Shown piece after piece: positions 51,819 to 62,888 of a stretch of DNA of 64,000 bases. The position numbers were made by a program, and so were the translations under genes. The stretch's first letter is position 1; every line of letters starts with the position of its first letter. The DNA comes from Bacteroidota bacterium (GTDB taxonomy: Bacteria; Bacteroidota; Bacteroidia; Chitinophagales; Chitinophagaceae): positions 186,001 to 250,000 of the forward strand of contig CANGEP010000001.1 in NCBI GenBank assembly GCA_947452905.1, read 5' to 3'. The notes beneath the pieces were generated by a model, which had not been told where the DNA came from, made no database searches, and saw nothing but the letters and a program-made list of their open reading frames with translations.

Positions 51819-51820
51819 TG

Positions 51821-51904
51821 TGCCCAGAACAGGAATCGAACCTGCACATCCGTTAAGATACAAGATTTTGAGTCTAGCGCGTCTACCAGTTCCGCCATCT
51901 GGGC
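51821..51904 (-). tRNA. tRNA-Leu (CAA)
   Basis: Read on the minus strand: acceptor GCCCAGA / TCTGGGC, discriminator A, anticodon loop CTCAAAA (anticodon CAA), variable arm, T arm with TTCGATT. The anticodon stem CTAGA/TCTTG has a T-T mismatch at its second pair. CCA is not encoded. It lies 44 bases downstream of hscB on the same strand, so it may be co-transcribed. Confidence 0.93.
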
Positions 51905-51948
51905 ATTGTAGAGTGAAAGTGAACACTCAAGCGGGTTGCAATATTACG

Positions 51949-52452
51949 TTAATGATGGAATTCTGCCAAAATACGATCGAGGTATTTTTTCTTGTAATAA
52001 TAGTCCTTTATTTGCAGCATTTCTTCTTGGGTAATAGAATCCAAAGAGATTGCTTCAAGATGCACCTCAATAGGTTGTTGAATTTCATTTTTTAGGGTGT
52101 TAATCTTATTAATGATTAATTTCTTAGTAAGCTCGTCATCCGCTTCCATCCAAGCCTCATTTAAGTCCATCATCTCCATTAAAAAATCGGGAGCTAAAGC
52201 ATATTTTTCGTCCTCTACGATGGTGCCAGTAATAGTTAAAACATAGGCTAATAATTCGTCTTTATTATTGAGTAAAGTAAAGCCTTTATTAGCCATTGCC
52301 GACATTTCTAAAGCTTCCTCTTGCTCATAACTATTTGACTGAGCAAACCTATCTGGATGAGAGGCTCGTTGAATATCCATAAAGGCAGCCCTCAATTTTT
52401 GAGCATCCACGCTAAAACCTACAGGCAATTTAAATAATTCAAAATAGTTCAT
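51949..52452 (-). CDS. hscB: Fe-S cluster co-chaperone HscB-like J protein
   Basis: About 167 residues. MNYFELFKLPVGFSVDAQKLRAAFMDIQRASHPDRF is the HscB J domain with HPD; a C-terminal helical domain (about 80-165) binds the scaffold protein in known HscB. It should guide Fe-S cluster transfer with an Hsp70. ATG 52452 is chosen because the family starts MNYFELF; an in-frame start at 52485 would nearly reach the divergent dehydrogenase gene. No hscA is in the window; DnaK may serve, which is inference. Confidence 0.85.
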   Translation of the reverse strand: MNYFELFKLPVGFSVDAQKLRAAFMDIQRASHPDRFAQSNSYEQEEALEMSAMANKGFTLLNNKDELLAYVLTITGTIVEDEKYALAPDFLMEMMDLNEAWMEADDELTKKLIINKINTLKNEIQQPIEVHLEAISLDSITQEEMLQIKDYYYKKKYLDRILAEFHH

Positions 52453-52486
52453 TTCTAAATTTCGTATATTTAGTAAAATTACCAAA

Positions 52487-53686
52487 ATGCCGGTATTAGG
52501 GCTTATTAAAGAAGGAAAAGTTCCCAGCGATAACCGTGTAGCTTTAACCCCTAAACAATGTAAATGGTTTATGGGCCAATACCCTGATTGGGATATTATA
52601 GTTGAATCTTCAGATACAAGATGCTATTTAGATAGAGAATATCAAAAAGAAGGAATTAAAGTAGTGGCAGATATTAGTAGAGCCGATATTATACTAGGAA
52701 TCAAAGAAGTACCGATTCAACAACTTATACCCAATAAAACCTATCTCTATTTTAGCCATACTAAAAAGGCACAACCCCACAATCAAGCTTTGTTTCATGC
52801 AATGATGGATCGGAAAATAACCCTGATCGATTATGAATGTTTAGAACATGAAGATGGACAGAGGCTTATTGGGTTTGGTTTTTTTGCTGGAGTAGTAGGT
52901 GCTCATAATGGTATCATGGCTTATGGAAATAGAACGAAAGAATTTCATTTAGGTAGAGTAAAAGAAGTAAAGGATTATTTGGATTTAATCCATACTTATT
53001 TTGGCTTAAAATTACCTGCCATAAAAATTGCCATCACCGGATCGGGTAGAGTGGCACACGGAATTTTAGAGATCATGAATTTGTTGGATGTGCAACAAGT
53101 AGAACCAGAAGAATATGTAAGCCGTCATTATGCCTATCCAGTTTATGTACATTTAAAAGGGAAAGATTTATATGCTCATAAAGAATCTGGAAATTATGAT
53201 CGTTACGATTTTCATACAAATCCACAAAACTATAAATGCAAATTCAATAACTATTTAACCACTACCCATATTTTAATGAATGGTGTTTATTGGGAACCAG
53301 GTATTCCATCTTTATTTACGATCGAAGAATTAAAAGGAGACAACGTAATCTTATCTACCATTGCAGATATAACAGATGATTATAAAGGGAGTGTGCCTAT
53401 CAATTTAGGGGACGCAACATCAGATGATCCTGTATATGGAGTAAACCTATATACGATGGAAAAAACAAACCCTTATTTCCCAGGAAACGTGGATCTAATG
53501 GCTGTTGGTAATTTACCCAATGAACTTCCCAGAGATGCTAGCCGTTTTTTTGGGGAACAATTAATTAAATATGTAATTCCAGATTTAATTGGTGTTGGAA
53601 ATTCCATAATTGATAATGCTACTATACTTATTAAGGGAAATTTAACTGAGGCCTTTGCTTATTTAAAGCAATATGCTTCTCATTAG
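52487..53686 (+). CDS. Saccharopine dehydrogenase / alanine dehydrogenase-like oxidoreductase
   Basis: 399 residues. The AlaDH/PNT-type N-terminus (GLIKEGKVPSDNRVALTPKQ) and the DIILGIKEVPIQQL, YLYFSHTKKAQPHN and DYECLEHEDGQRLIGFG blocks resemble the NAD-dependent, lysine-forming saccharopine dehydrogenase branch. The nucleotide-binding turn reads KIAITGSGRVAHGILEIM. The exact reaction (saccharopine or another amino acid) is not certain. Its stop is adjacent to the trmN6 stop on the other strand. Confidence 0.75.
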   Translation: MPVLGLIKEGKVPSDNRVALTPKQCKWFMGQYPDWDIIVESSDTRCYLDREYQKEGIKVVADISRADIILGIKEVPIQQLIPNKTYLYFSHTKKAQPHNQALFHAMMDRKITLIDYECLEHEDGQRLIGFGFFAGVVGAHNGIMAYGNRTKEFHLGRVKEVKDYLDLIHTYFGLKLPAIKIAITGSGRVAHGILEIMNLLDVQQVEPEEYVSRHYAYPVYVHLKGKDLYAHKESGNYDRYDFHTNPQNYKCKFNNYLTTTHILMNGVYWEPGIPSLFTIEELKGDNVILSTIADITDDYKGSVPINLGDATSDDPVYGVNLYTMEKTNPYFPGNVDLMAVGNLPNELPRDASRFFGEQLIKYVIPDLIGVGNSIIDNATILIKGNLTEAFAYLKQYASH

Positions 53687-54424
53687 TTATAGATGTAAAT
53701 AATAAGGACTTAATAGATTGGTGAATTCAGCAGTATAATTATTGTCCATGTCTTTTAAATTTATTCTTTGCCTCATGATTTGTTTATTAAAATCAACTGC
53801 TTTAGCAAATTTAAGGATGCTTCTAAATGGCCCAGTCATAGATGAATTATAAATCGTTATTTCGGTATCTAAATGAATGCCTTTTTGAGAAGCAATTTTT
53901 TGAAAGGTATAGGCACGTAAACTAGGTACTAATACATAAAAAAATCCACCCTCTTTTAAAAGATGATAAGTATTATCTATTAGGGTTTCCCAAGGTAGTG
54001 CAGTACTGTGTGCTGCTAAATTTTTTTGTACATCTGGTGATAAAAGGTCGCCTTCATAAAAGGGAGGATTGCTAATGATACAATCAAAATTTTTGCAACT
54101 GGACTCCTTCACAAAGTTTTGTAAGGCGTTTTCAATTCCATTAATTCTGTTGGCCCAAGGACTTAAAGAAAAATTTTGAGCTGCTTGTTTGGCTGCCATT
54201 GGGTCAATTTCTAATGCAGTTATAGAAACAGTATCATTGGCTTGTGCGAGCATTAAACTAAGTAGGCCTGTGCCAGTACCTATGTCTAAGATTGTATAGG
54301 CATTTTGTATGGGTGCTTCTTTGGCCAACCATCCTCCAAATAAACATGCATCAGTACATACTTTCATGGAAGTATGTTCCTGATGCACGATAAATTTTTT
54401 AAACTGAAAAAAAGTGTTAGCCAC
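53687..54424 (-). CDS. trmN6: tRNA1(Val) (adenine37-N6)-methyltransferase
   Basis: 245 residues. SAM motif I is LDIGTGTGLLSLMLAQ and the N6-adenine motif IV is NPPFYEGD; the start FFQFKKFIVHQEHTSMKVCTDACLFG is that of TrmN6 (YfiC). The start is GTG, which overlaps the sdhB stop (TAG-TG), so it is translationally coupled to the succinate dehydrogenase operon. This linkage is likely a matter of gene order only. Confidence 0.85.
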   Translation of the reverse strand: MANTFFQFKKFIVHQEHTSMKVCTDACLFGGWLAKEAPIQNAYTILDIGTGTGLLSLMLAQANDTVSITALEIDPMAAKQAAQNFSLSPWANRINGIENALQNFVKESSCKNFDCIISNPPFYEGDLLSPDVQKNLAAHSTALPWETLIDNTYHLLKEGGFFYVLVPSLRAYTFQKIASQKGIHLDTEITIYNSSMTGPFRSILKFAKAVDFNKQIMRQRINLKDMDNNYTAEFTNLLSPYYLHL

Positions 54425-55185
54425 TATTCAGCAGTTAATCCAGCTCTCAAATATTCTTTATTTAAACGAGCGATATTCGCAATCGAAATTTCTTTTGGAC
54501 AAGCAGCTTCGCAAGCACCTGTATTGGTACAAGATCCAAAACCTTCTTTATCCATTTGAGCAACCATATTTAATACACGAGATTTTCTTTCTGGCTCTCC
54601 TTGTGGCAACAAAGCAAGATGAGAAACTTTAGCACTTAAGAACAACATAGCAGAACTGTTTTTACAAGCTGCTACACAAGCACCACATCCTATACACATG
54701 GCAGCTGCAAAAGATTCATCTGCTTTTGCTTTTTCAATTGGTAAGCTATTGCCATCTACTGCATTACCTGTGTTCACGCTCACATATCCTCCTGCTTGTA
54801 TAATTCTATCAAAAGCTCCACGATCTACTGTTAAGTCTTTAACAATAGGGAAGGCATTAGATCTCCATGGTTCGATAGTAATAGTGTCGCCATCTTTAAA
54901 AGCACGCATATGCAATTGACAAGTAGTATTTGCTTGCCAAGGACCATGAGGTTTACCATCTATGTATAAGGAACACATACCGCAAATGCCTTCTCTACAA
55001 TCATGGTCAAAAGCAATAGGCTCATCACCTGTAACAATTAACTTTTCATTTAAAACATCTAACATTTCTAAAAACGACATTTCATCAGAAATATCATTTA
55101 CTTCATAAGTTTTAAATGCACCAGTAGTATTAGCATTTTTTTGACGCCATACTTTTAATTTTAAATTCATAGTATTATGTGACAT
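54424..55185 (-). CDS. sdhB: Succinate dehydrogenase/fumarate reductase iron-sulfur subunit
   Basis: 253 residues. [2Fe-2S] ligands are in [16 protein letters not shown] plus the later Cys in NTTCQLH; [4Fe-4S] in [15 protein letters not shown]; [3Fe-4S] in [14 protein letters not shown]. It passes electrons from SdhA to the membrane quinone site. ATG 55185 is used; ATG 55170 ([10 protein letters not shown]) is as likely. Third gene of sdhC-sdhA-sdhB. Confidence 0.94.
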   Translation of the reverse strand: MSHNTMNLKLKVWRQKNANTTGAFKTYEVNDISDEMSFLEMLDVLNEKLIVTGDEPIAFDHDCREGICGMCSLYIDGKPHGPWQANTTCQLHMRAFKDGDTITIEPWRSNAFPIVKDLTVDRGAFDRIIQAGGYVSVNTGNAVDGNSLPIEKAKADESFAAAMCIGCGACVAACKNSSAMLFLSAKVSHLALLPQGEPERKSRVLNMVAQMDKEGFGSCTNTGACEAACPKEISIANIARLNKEYLRAGLTAE

Positions 55186-55215
55186 ATGATATAAGTTATA
55201 CTTGTATTAATTAAA

Positions 55216-57189
55216 TTATTTATAGTTACGTTGAGAAGGTTTAATGACGTCATACTTTAATTCTTCTTTGTGTAACTGCCATTCATGTTCTCCTTTTGCT
55301 TCCCATGCTGCTACATACATAAAGTTTTCATCATCTCTTAATGCTTCTCCATCTGGAGTTTGATATTCTTCTCTGAAATGTCCTCCACAACTTTCATTTC
55401 TATTTAAGGCGTCAACACACATTAATTCTCCTAATTCAATAAAGTCTGCCACACGGTTGGCTTTGTCTAATTCAGGGTTGTATTCATTTATTTCACCTGG
55501 TATTTTTACATCGCTCCAAAACTCTTTTTTCAAAGCTTGTACATCAGCAATAGCTTGTTTTAAACCAGCTTCACTTCTAGACATGCCACACTCATTCCAA
55601 ATAATTTTACCCAAACGCTTATGGAAACTTTCAACAGATTGTTTTCCATTGATATTCTTTAAGGTATGTATGCGATCTGCCACTGCTTTTTCTGCAGCTT
55701 CGAATGCGGGATGAGAAGTTGGGATAGGGGTATTGTAAATTTCGTCGGCTAAATTATTTCCTAAAGTATAAGGGACTACAAAATAACCATCAGCTAAACC
55801 TTGCATTAAGGCACTTGCGCCTAAACGGTTTGCACCGTGGTCACTAAAGTTAGCTTCTCCTAAAGCATATAAACCAGGAACTGATGTTTGTAATTCGTAA
55901 TCTACCCATAAACCACCCATGGTATAATGCACTGCAGGATAAATACGCATAGGAACTTCATATGGATTTTCGCCTGTTATTTTAGCATACATATCAAACA
56001 AGTTGCCATATTTTTCTTTCACAACTTCTTTTCCTAAGGCAATAATTTGTTCCTGACTAACATTGGATAAACCTTGTTTACTTACTTCAGTTTTTCCATA
56101 ACGTTCAATAGCAGCTGCATAATCTAAATACACAGCTTGTTTTGAAGTACCTACACCATAACCAGCATCACATCTTTCTTTGGCTGCACGAGAAGCTACG
56201 TCTCTTGGTACTAAATTTCCAAAAGCAGGGTAGCGACGTTCTAAATAATAATCTCTTTCATCTTCAGGAATTTCATTTGCTTTACGCGTATCGTTTTGTT
56301 TTTTTGGCACCCAAATACGACCATCGTTTCTTAAGGACTCCGACATCAATGTTAATTTTGATTGATGATCACCAGAAACAGGAATACAAGTGGGGTGAAT
56401 TTGTGTAAAACAAGGATTAGCAAAATAAGCACCTTGCTTATGTGCTTTCCAAGCAGCAGTTACATTCGAACCCATGGCATTAGTAGATAAATAAAATACA
56501 TTACCATATCCACCTGTACATAATAATACGGCGTAACCAAAATGTCTTTCAAGTTCGCCGGTAATTAAATTACGAGCAATAATTCCTTTTGCTTTGCCAT
56601 CAATTTTAACTACATCTAACATTTCATGACGTGCATACATGGTAACATTGCCTAAGGCTACTTGACGCTCTAAAGCTTGGTAAGCACCTATCAATAATTG
56701 TTGCCCCGTTTGACCAGCAGCATAAAAAGTTCTTTGTACTTGTGTTCCTCCAAAACTTCTATTACTTAACAAACCACCATATTCACGTGCAAAAGGAACA
56801 CCTTGTGCCACACATTGATCAATTATATTAGTACTCACTTCTGCTAAACGATGCACATTGGCTTCACGTGCACGGTAGTCGCCACCTTTAATAGTATCAT
56901 AAAATAATCTAAAAACACTGTCTCCGTCATTTTGATAATTTTTTGCTGCATTAATACCACCTTGTGCAGCAATGCTATGTGCACGACGAGGACTATCCTG
57001 AAAGCAAAATGCTTTTACTTTATAACCTAATTCACCTAAAGAAGCAGCGGCAGAAGCACCAGCTAAGCCAGTACCTACAACAATTACTTCCATTTTTCTT
57101 TTGTTAGCAGGGTTCACTAATTTACAGTGACCTTTATAATCCACCCATTTTTCTTCTAGTTTTCCTGCAGGTATTTTTGAGTCTAACAT
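55216..57189 (-). CDS. sdhA: Succinate dehydrogenase/fumarate reductase flavoprotein subunit
   Basis: 657 residues. FAD-binding [17 protein letters not shown], the flavinylation region [15 protein letters not shown], the active-site block [26 protein letters not shown] and [26 protein letters not shown] are all seen. It oxidises succinate in the TCA cycle or reduces fumarate. Long form, as in epsilonproteobacteria and Bacteroidota. Follows sdhC by 51 bases. Confidence 0.95.
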   Translation of the reverse strand: MLDSKIPAGKLEEKWVDYKGHCKLVNPANKRKMEVIVVGTGLAGASAAASLGELGYKVKAFCFQDSPRRAHSIAAQGGINAAKNYQNDGDSVFRLFYDTIKGGDYRAREANVHRLAEVSTNIIDQCVAQGVPFAREYGGLLSNRSFGGTQVQRTFYAAGQTGQQLLIGAYQALERQVALGNVTMYARHEMLDVVKIDGKAKGIIARNLITGELERHFGYAVLLCTGGYGNVFYLSTNAMGSNVTAAWKAHKQGAYFANPCFTQIHPTCIPVSGDHQSKLTLMSESLRNDGRIWVPKKQNDTRKANEIPEDERDYYLERRYPAFGNLVPRDVASRAAKERCDAGYGVGTSKQAVYLDYAAAIERYGKTEVSKQGLSNVSQEQIIALGKEVVKEKYGNLFDMYAKITGENPYEVPMRIYPAVHYTMGGLWVDYELQTSVPGLYALGEANFSDHGANRLGASALMQGLADGYFVVPYTLGNNLADEIYNTPIPTSHPAFEAAEKAVADRIHTLKNINGKQSVESFHKRLGKIIWNECGMSRSEAGLKQAIADVQALKKEFWSDVKIPGEINEYNPELDKANRVADFIELGELMCVDALNRNESCGGHFREEYQTPDGEALRDDENFMYVAAWEAKGEHEWQLHKEELKYDVIKPSQRNYK

Positions 57190-57240
57190 ATGTAATCTTT
57201 TATCTAAAGTGTAGAATATTTTTTGTTTGTCAATCTATTA

Positions 57241-57924
57241 TTAGTTTACCCAGTGTAAATAAAAACTAATCGGCATCATTGCAAAGGCTAGTGGTATGAT
57301 GATGGCAAATCCATAACCTAGGGTACTAATTAAAGCATGATATCTTTTGTTATGCACGCCAATAGTTTTAAAAGCACTTTGAAAACCATGTGCTAAATGA
57401 TAGCCCAGAGAAATACATGCAATCACATAAAATATAACTACCCATAAACTTTGGAAAGTTTCTTGCATTACTGCATATAGGTTGTGAACCATTAGGCCAT
57501 TAGGTAGGGTTACCTCTTCGACACCAGTAATACGACTTGGGATCCAAAAATGTTTCCAATGAAGAATAAAAAATAATAAAAGAATAGTTCCTAATATAGC
57601 CATGCTTCTGCTATACCATTTACTACCTTTTGAATAATTTACTGCATACCCAACAGAACGTTTTGATCTGTTGTGAAGGGTTAATAAATAACCTTGTATG
57701 ATGTGTAAAAAGATGAAGAAGAATAATCCTACTTCTAAAATTCTGGGTACCACATTACTTCCCATAAAATGTCCGGCACGATTAAACATAACCCCACCAT
57801 CCATTGCCCAAATACAGGCATTTAATCCTGCATGAACGATTAAGAATAAAACAAGGAAGATACCCGTGAATCCCATGATTAATTTTTTTCCTACAGAGGA
57901 AATAAACATTTGTTTAAAGGTCAT
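57241..57924 (-). CDS. sdhC: Succinate dehydrogenase cytochrome b subunit
   Basis: 227 residues with five membrane spans, the single-subunit B-type anchor. Likely heme ligands are His residues in VLFLIVHAGLN, FIFLHIIQGYLL, FFILHWKHFW and GYHLAHGFQSAF. It carries two hemes b and the quinone site. First gene of the operon, with a TAnnTTTG box 25 bases upstream. Confidence 0.92.
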   Translation of the reverse strand: MTFKQMFISSVGKKLIMGFTGIFLVLFLIVHAGLNACIWAMDGGVMFNRAGHFMGSNVVPRILEVGLFFFIFLHIIQGYLLTLHNRSKRSVGYAVNYSKGSKWYSRSMAILGTILLLFFILHWKHFWIPSRITGVEEVTLPNGLMVHNLYAVMQETFQSLWVVIFYVIACISLGYHLAHGFQSAFKTIGVHNKRYHALISTLGYGFAIIIPLAFAMMPISFYLHWVN

Positions 57925-57949
57925 ATTGCGATGTATTTAAAAATCGGTG

Positions 57950-57957
57950 CAAAAGTA
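57950..57957 (-). promoter_or_regulatory. -7 element of the sdhCAB promoter
   Basis: TACTTTTG on the minus strand followed by CACC, ending 25 bases before the sdhC ATG. Confidence 0.5.
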
Positions 57958-58101
57958 AGCATGAATTCGCAACTAGCTATAATTCGTTCTATGATTTTGA
58001 TCGTCAATATCAAATACCTTAACAAATTGTGCATTTAGATAGAGAATCGACCACTTGTATAAAAATGTAGGGGCAATCGCCTTTTGACCTATTTTTACGT
58101 C

Positions 58102-59349
58102 ATGATACAGGTAGTAAGCATTTTATGGAATAGCTTCAAAATGGCTTTACAGGAGCTAAAAGTGAATAAACTAAGAACTTTTTTATCTCTTTTTGGCATC
58201 ACCATTGGTATATTTTGCATCATTGGAGTATTGGCTACCATCGATAGTTTAAAAACAAAGATCAGCTCCGACCTTTCTGGATTAGGAAATAACAGCATAT
58301 TTATTGATAAGTGGGACTATAATGGGGGGCCAGAATATCCATGGTGGAAGTTTGTGAAACGTCCTAGCATGAAGATGGACGAGATGGAATTCGTCAAAAA
58401 ACAATCTTCATTAGCCTCTAATGTGGCTTTTTTTGTATCTACATCTGCTACCTTCAATTATGAAGAAAACTCATTAAAAGGGGTAAATCTTTATGGGGTA
58501 ACCAATGAATTTAATTCAATTCAAACTTTTAATATTGGGGTAGGGAGATATTTTAATGAGTCTGATTTTACACGTGGTGCACCTTATTGCGTTATTGGGA
58601 ATAAGGTTGCCGAAGAACTATATGGTAAAGCCGAAAAAGCTTTAGGTAAAGTGATTTCCTATAGTGGTCGTCGTTTAATGATTATAGGTATTGTGGAAAA
58701 ACAAGGTAGTTCGATGATTGGAGGTTTTGATTATGACAAAGCAGTAATTGTTCCTTATGGCTATTATGCTTCTATTTTTAATCCTGACAACAACAATCCT
58801 TATATCATGGTGCAGGCTAAAACGGGAATTCCTACTAAAGCTTTGCAAGAGGAATTGATAGGTATTATGCGTCAGTTAAGAAAATTAAGCCCTACACAAG
58901 AAGATAATTTTACTTGTAATGATGTAGCACAGTTTAAAGACCAAGTGGAGAGTGTATTTGGTGCTATAAATCAAGGAGGCTGGGCTATTGCTGGTTTATC
59001 TTTACTAGTGGGCGCCTTTGGAGTGGCCAATATTATGTTTGTAACAGTTAGAGAAAGAACAAGTCAAATAGGACTTAAAAAAGCAATTGGCGCTAAGAGT
59101 TCAACAATACTTTATGAGTTTTTATTAGAAAGTGCTTTTTTATGTATCGTAGGTGGCTTAGTGGGTTTATTCTTGGTATGGATACTCACCGTTGCCCTAG
59201 GAGCAGTGCTTCCATTCCCCATTTTTATTGCACCAAGTATTATCTTTTTAGCCCTTAGCATTTGTATTATTTTAGGCGTTATTGCGGGTATTATTCCAGC
59301 ATCCATTGCGGCCAAAATGAATCCTGTTGAAGCCATTAGAACAAAATAG
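58102..59349 (+). CDS. MacB/FtsX-type ABC transporter permease
   Basis: About 415 residues. An N-terminal membrane span (residues about 27-48, LSLFGITIGIFCIIGVLATI) is followed by a periplasmic MacB core domain and three C-terminal spans (AIAGLSLLVGAFGVANIMFV, FLCIVGGLVGLFLVWILTV and SIIFLALSICIILGVIAGIIP). This is the MacB/LolC permease layout; no ATPase gene is adjacent, so its partner is elsewhere. ATG 58102 is preferred over an in-frame TTG at 58084. tsaD starts 12 bases downstream. Confidence 0.85.
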   Translation: MIQVVSILWNSFKMALQELKVNKLRTFLSLFGITIGIFCIIGVLATIDSLKTKISSDLSGLGNNSIFIDKWDYNGGPEYPWWKFVKRPSMKMDEMEFVKKQSSLASNVAFFVSTSATFNYEENSLKGVNLYGVTNEFNSIQTFNIGVGRYFNESDFTRGAPYCVIGNKVAEELYGKAEKALGKVISYSGRRLMIIGIVEKQGSSMIGGFDYDKAVIVPYGYYASIFNPDNNNPYIMVQAKTGIPTKALQEELIGIMRQLRKLSPTQEDNFTCNDVAQFKDQVESVFGAINQGGWAIAGLSLLVGAFGVANIMFVTVRERTSQIGLKKAIGAKSSTILYEFLLESAFLCIVGGLVGLFLVWILTVALGAVLPFPIFIAPSIIFLALSICIILGVIAGIIPASIAAKMNPVEAIRTK

Positions 59350-59357
59350 TAACTTCG
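59350..59357 (+). promoter_or_regulatory. Possible -7 element abutting the tsaD start
   Basis: TAACTTCG (TAnnTTCG variant) ends four bases before the GTG at 59362 and overlaps the end of the permease stop codon. Confidence 0.3.
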
Positions 59358-59361
59358 CAGG

Positions 59362-60381
59362 GTGAGTAAATCCATTACAATATTAGCAATCGAGTCTTCT
59401 TGTGACGAAACAGCAGCCTCCGTGATTGTGGATGGTAAAATATTGTCCAATTATATTGCCAATCAAAGCGTGCATGAAAAATACGGAGGAGTAGTACCTG
59501 AACTAGCCAGTCGTGCACATATGGAAAACATAGTGCCAGTGGTAGCAGCATCTTTAAAAACAGCATTCCCTGATTTAGATCAATCAGCACAATTAGCCAG
59601 TTTAGATGCCATCGCTTTTACAAAAGCACCAGGTTTAATTGGTTCCTTATTAGTAGGTGCTCAATTTGCAAAATCACTATCTTTATCTTTATCCAAACCC
59701 TTGATATCAGTGCATCATATGCAAGCACATGTGTTGGCTAATTTAATTGAAGAGCCCCGTCCAAAATTTCCTTTTTTATGTTTAACGGTGAGTGGAGGAC
59801 ACACACAAATAGTGCAATGCAACAGCGTAAGCGATTTAATTATATTGGGGGAAACCATTGATGATGCTGCAGGGGAAGCTTTTGATAAAATTTCTAAAAT
59901 TTTGGGACTCCCTTATCCTGGAGGGCCGGTTCTTGATAAAATGGCACAGCAAGGAAATCCGTTGGCTTTTGAATTTGCAAAACCGCAAGTACCCGATTTA
60001 AATTATTCTTTTAGTGGTCTTAAAACAAGTGTTTTATATTTTTTGCAAAAACAAAGCCCTGAGTTTATTCAAGAAAATATAAATGATTTATGTGCCTCAG
60101 TTCAATATACTATTGTACAAATTTTAATGCGCAAATTAAAGAAAGCCATAGAGCAAACCGGCATTCATGATATTTGTATTGCTGGTGGTGTAAGTGCTAA
60201 TTCGGGTGTAAGAAATGGGGTACAAGAACTGGGCAAAAAAACCAGGTCAAATGTATATTTACCTGCTTTTCAGTACTGTACCGATAATGCTGCCATGATT
60301 GCGATTACAGCTCATCATAAATATTTAGCGGGTGCATTTGAAGATCTTTCTGTTTCTGCTTCTGCACGTTCTGATTGGTAA
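59362..60381 (+). CDS. tsaD: tRNA N6-adenosine threonylcarbamoyltransferase
   Basis: 339 residues. ILAIESSCDETAASVI at the N-terminus, PELASRAHMENIVPV, the metal-binding HHMQAHV (two His), SGGHTQIV and GGVSANSGVR are hallmarks of TsaD. It adds threonylcarbamoyl to A37 of tRNAs reading ANN codons. Start GTG 59362, the only start that includes KSITILAIESS. Confidence 0.95.
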   Translation: MSKSITILAIESSCDETAASVIVDGKILSNYIANQSVHEKYGGVVPELASRAHMENIVPVVAASLKTAFPDLDQSAQLASLDAIAFTKAPGLIGSLLVGAQFAKSLSLSLSKPLISVHHMQAHVLANLIEEPRPKFPFLCLTVSGGHTQIVQCNSVSDLIILGETIDDAAGEAFDKISKILGLPYPGGPVLDKMAQQGNPLAFEFAKPQVPDLNYSFSGLKTSVLYFLQKQSPEFIQENINDLCASVQYTIVQILMRKLKKAIEQTGIHDICIAGGVSANSGVRNGVQELGKKTRSNVYLPAFQYCTDNAAMIAITAHHKYLAGAFEDLSVSASARSDW

Positions 60382-60393
60382 GCTTAAAAAGCT

Positions 60394-62049
<1,656 letters not shown>

Positions 62050-62144
62050 CACTTAAAAATCAACTATTTAGCAATATTTAGGTCTTTTTAAGCGTTTAGA
62101 ATAAAAAAACTATAAAATAAATGGGACTGTAAGGGTTATTTACT

Positions 62145-62152
62145 TACCTTTG
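62145..62152 (+). promoter_or_regulatory. -7 element of the rpmB-rpmG operon
   Basis: TACCTTTG, exact TAnnTTTG, ending 23 bases before the rpmB ATG. Confidence 0.5.
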
Positions 62153-62175
62153 CCGTCCGTAAAAATTAATTTCTC

Positions 62176-62412
62176 ATGGCTAGAGTATGTCAGATAACAG
62201 GTAAGAAACCGATGACTGGAAACAGTGTATCTCACTCCAATATCAAAACGAAGCGTCGTTTTCTTCCTAACTTGCAAAAGAAGCGTTTCTTCTTTGTAGA
62301 AGAAGATCGTTGGATCACTTTAAAAGTATCTACTGATGCTTTAAGAACTATTAATAAAAATGGTTTAAGTGCAGTTGTTAAAGATTTAAGAGCCGCAGGC
62401 GAAAAAATCTAA
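62176..62412 (+). CDS. rpmB: 50S ribosomal protein L28
   Basis: 78 residues. [38 protein letters not shown] is the L28 sequence pattern. First gene of a compact operon with rpmG and the DUF4295 gene, as is usual in Bacteroidota. Confidence 0.97.
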   Translation: MARVCQITGKKPMTGNSVSHSNIKTKRRFLPNLQKKRFFFVEEDRWITLKVSTDALRTINKNGLSAVVKDLRAAGEKI

Positions 62413-62460
62413 CAAAATCCACCTAAGTAAATAAGTAATTAAGAATAATATCACATCATC

Positions 62461-62643
62461 ATGGCACGTAAAGGAAACAGAGTTCAAGTAATATTAGAGT
62501 GCACAGAGCATAAAACTTCTGGCATGGCTGGTACTAGCCGTTATATTACAACTAAGAACAAAAAGAATACTCCAGATCGTTTGGAGTTTAAAAAGTATAA
62601 CCCAATTTTGAAAAAAGTAACTGTTCATAAAGAAATTAAATAG
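62461..62643 (+). CDS. rpmG: 50S ribosomal protein L33
   Basis: 60 residues. [41 protein letters not shown] and [11 protein letters not shown] match L33. Only one cysteine remains, so this is the zinc-free type. It lies 48 bases after rpmB and two before the next gene. Confidence 0.97.
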   Translation: MARKGNRVQVILECTEHKTSGMAGTSRYITTKNKKNTPDRLEFKKYNPILKKVTVHKEIK

Positions 62644-62645
62644 TC

Positions 62646-62819
62646 ATGGCAAAAGCAGCATCAAAAAACGCGAAAGTTAAAGATTTGAAAGCTTCAGCCG
62701 AAGCTAAAAACTGGACAAAAGTAATTAAAGCTATCCGTAGCCCTAAAACAGGTGCGTATACTTTTAAAGAAAATATTGTTCATAAGGATAAAGTAACTGA
62801 GTTCTTAGCAACTAAGTAA
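62646..62819 (+). CDS. DUF4295 small protein
   Basis: 57 residues: MAKAASKNAKVKDLKASAE, then WTKVIKAIRSPKTGAYTF and the end KVTEFLATK. This is the small basic DUF4295 family that follows rpmG in Bacteroidota; a ribosome-associated role is suggested only by that linkage. The start is two bases after the rpmG stop; the terminator is 28 bases after its stop. Confidence 0.9.
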   Translation: MAKAASKNAKVKDLKASAEAKNWTKVIKAIRSPKTGAYTFKENIVHKDKVTEFLATK

Positions 62820-62847
62820 TTTTCTTTCGTTAGTAAACAAAACATTC

Positions 62848-62877
62848 AAAGCTTTCCCGAAACGGAAAGCTTTTTTT
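62848..62877 (+). terminator. Intrinsic terminator of rpmB-rpmG-DUF4295
   Basis: 10-bp stem AAAGCTTTCC (62848-62857), loop CGAAAC, GGAAAGCTTT (62864-62873), then T to 62877. ftsY begins 11 bases later. Confidence 0.9.
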
Positions 62878-62884
62878 ATCTTCG
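62877..62884 (+). promoter_or_regulatory. Possible -7 element abutting the ftsY start
   Basis: TATCTTCG begins with the last T of the terminator run and ends four bases before the ATG at 62889. Confidence 0.3.
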
Positions 62885-62888
62885 TAAT

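Noticed and set aside
50899-51820. Integrated element using tRNA-Leu(CAA) as attachment site
   Set aside because: The accessory pocket does touch the tRNA 3' end, but no duplicated tRNA 3' segment, integrase or phage gene is present.
51708-51926. Minus-strand open frame over the second tRNA
   Set aside because: It is a reading of the tRNA-Leu(CAA) and its terminator; the CPDGGTGRRARL-type peptide is a known tRNA artefact.
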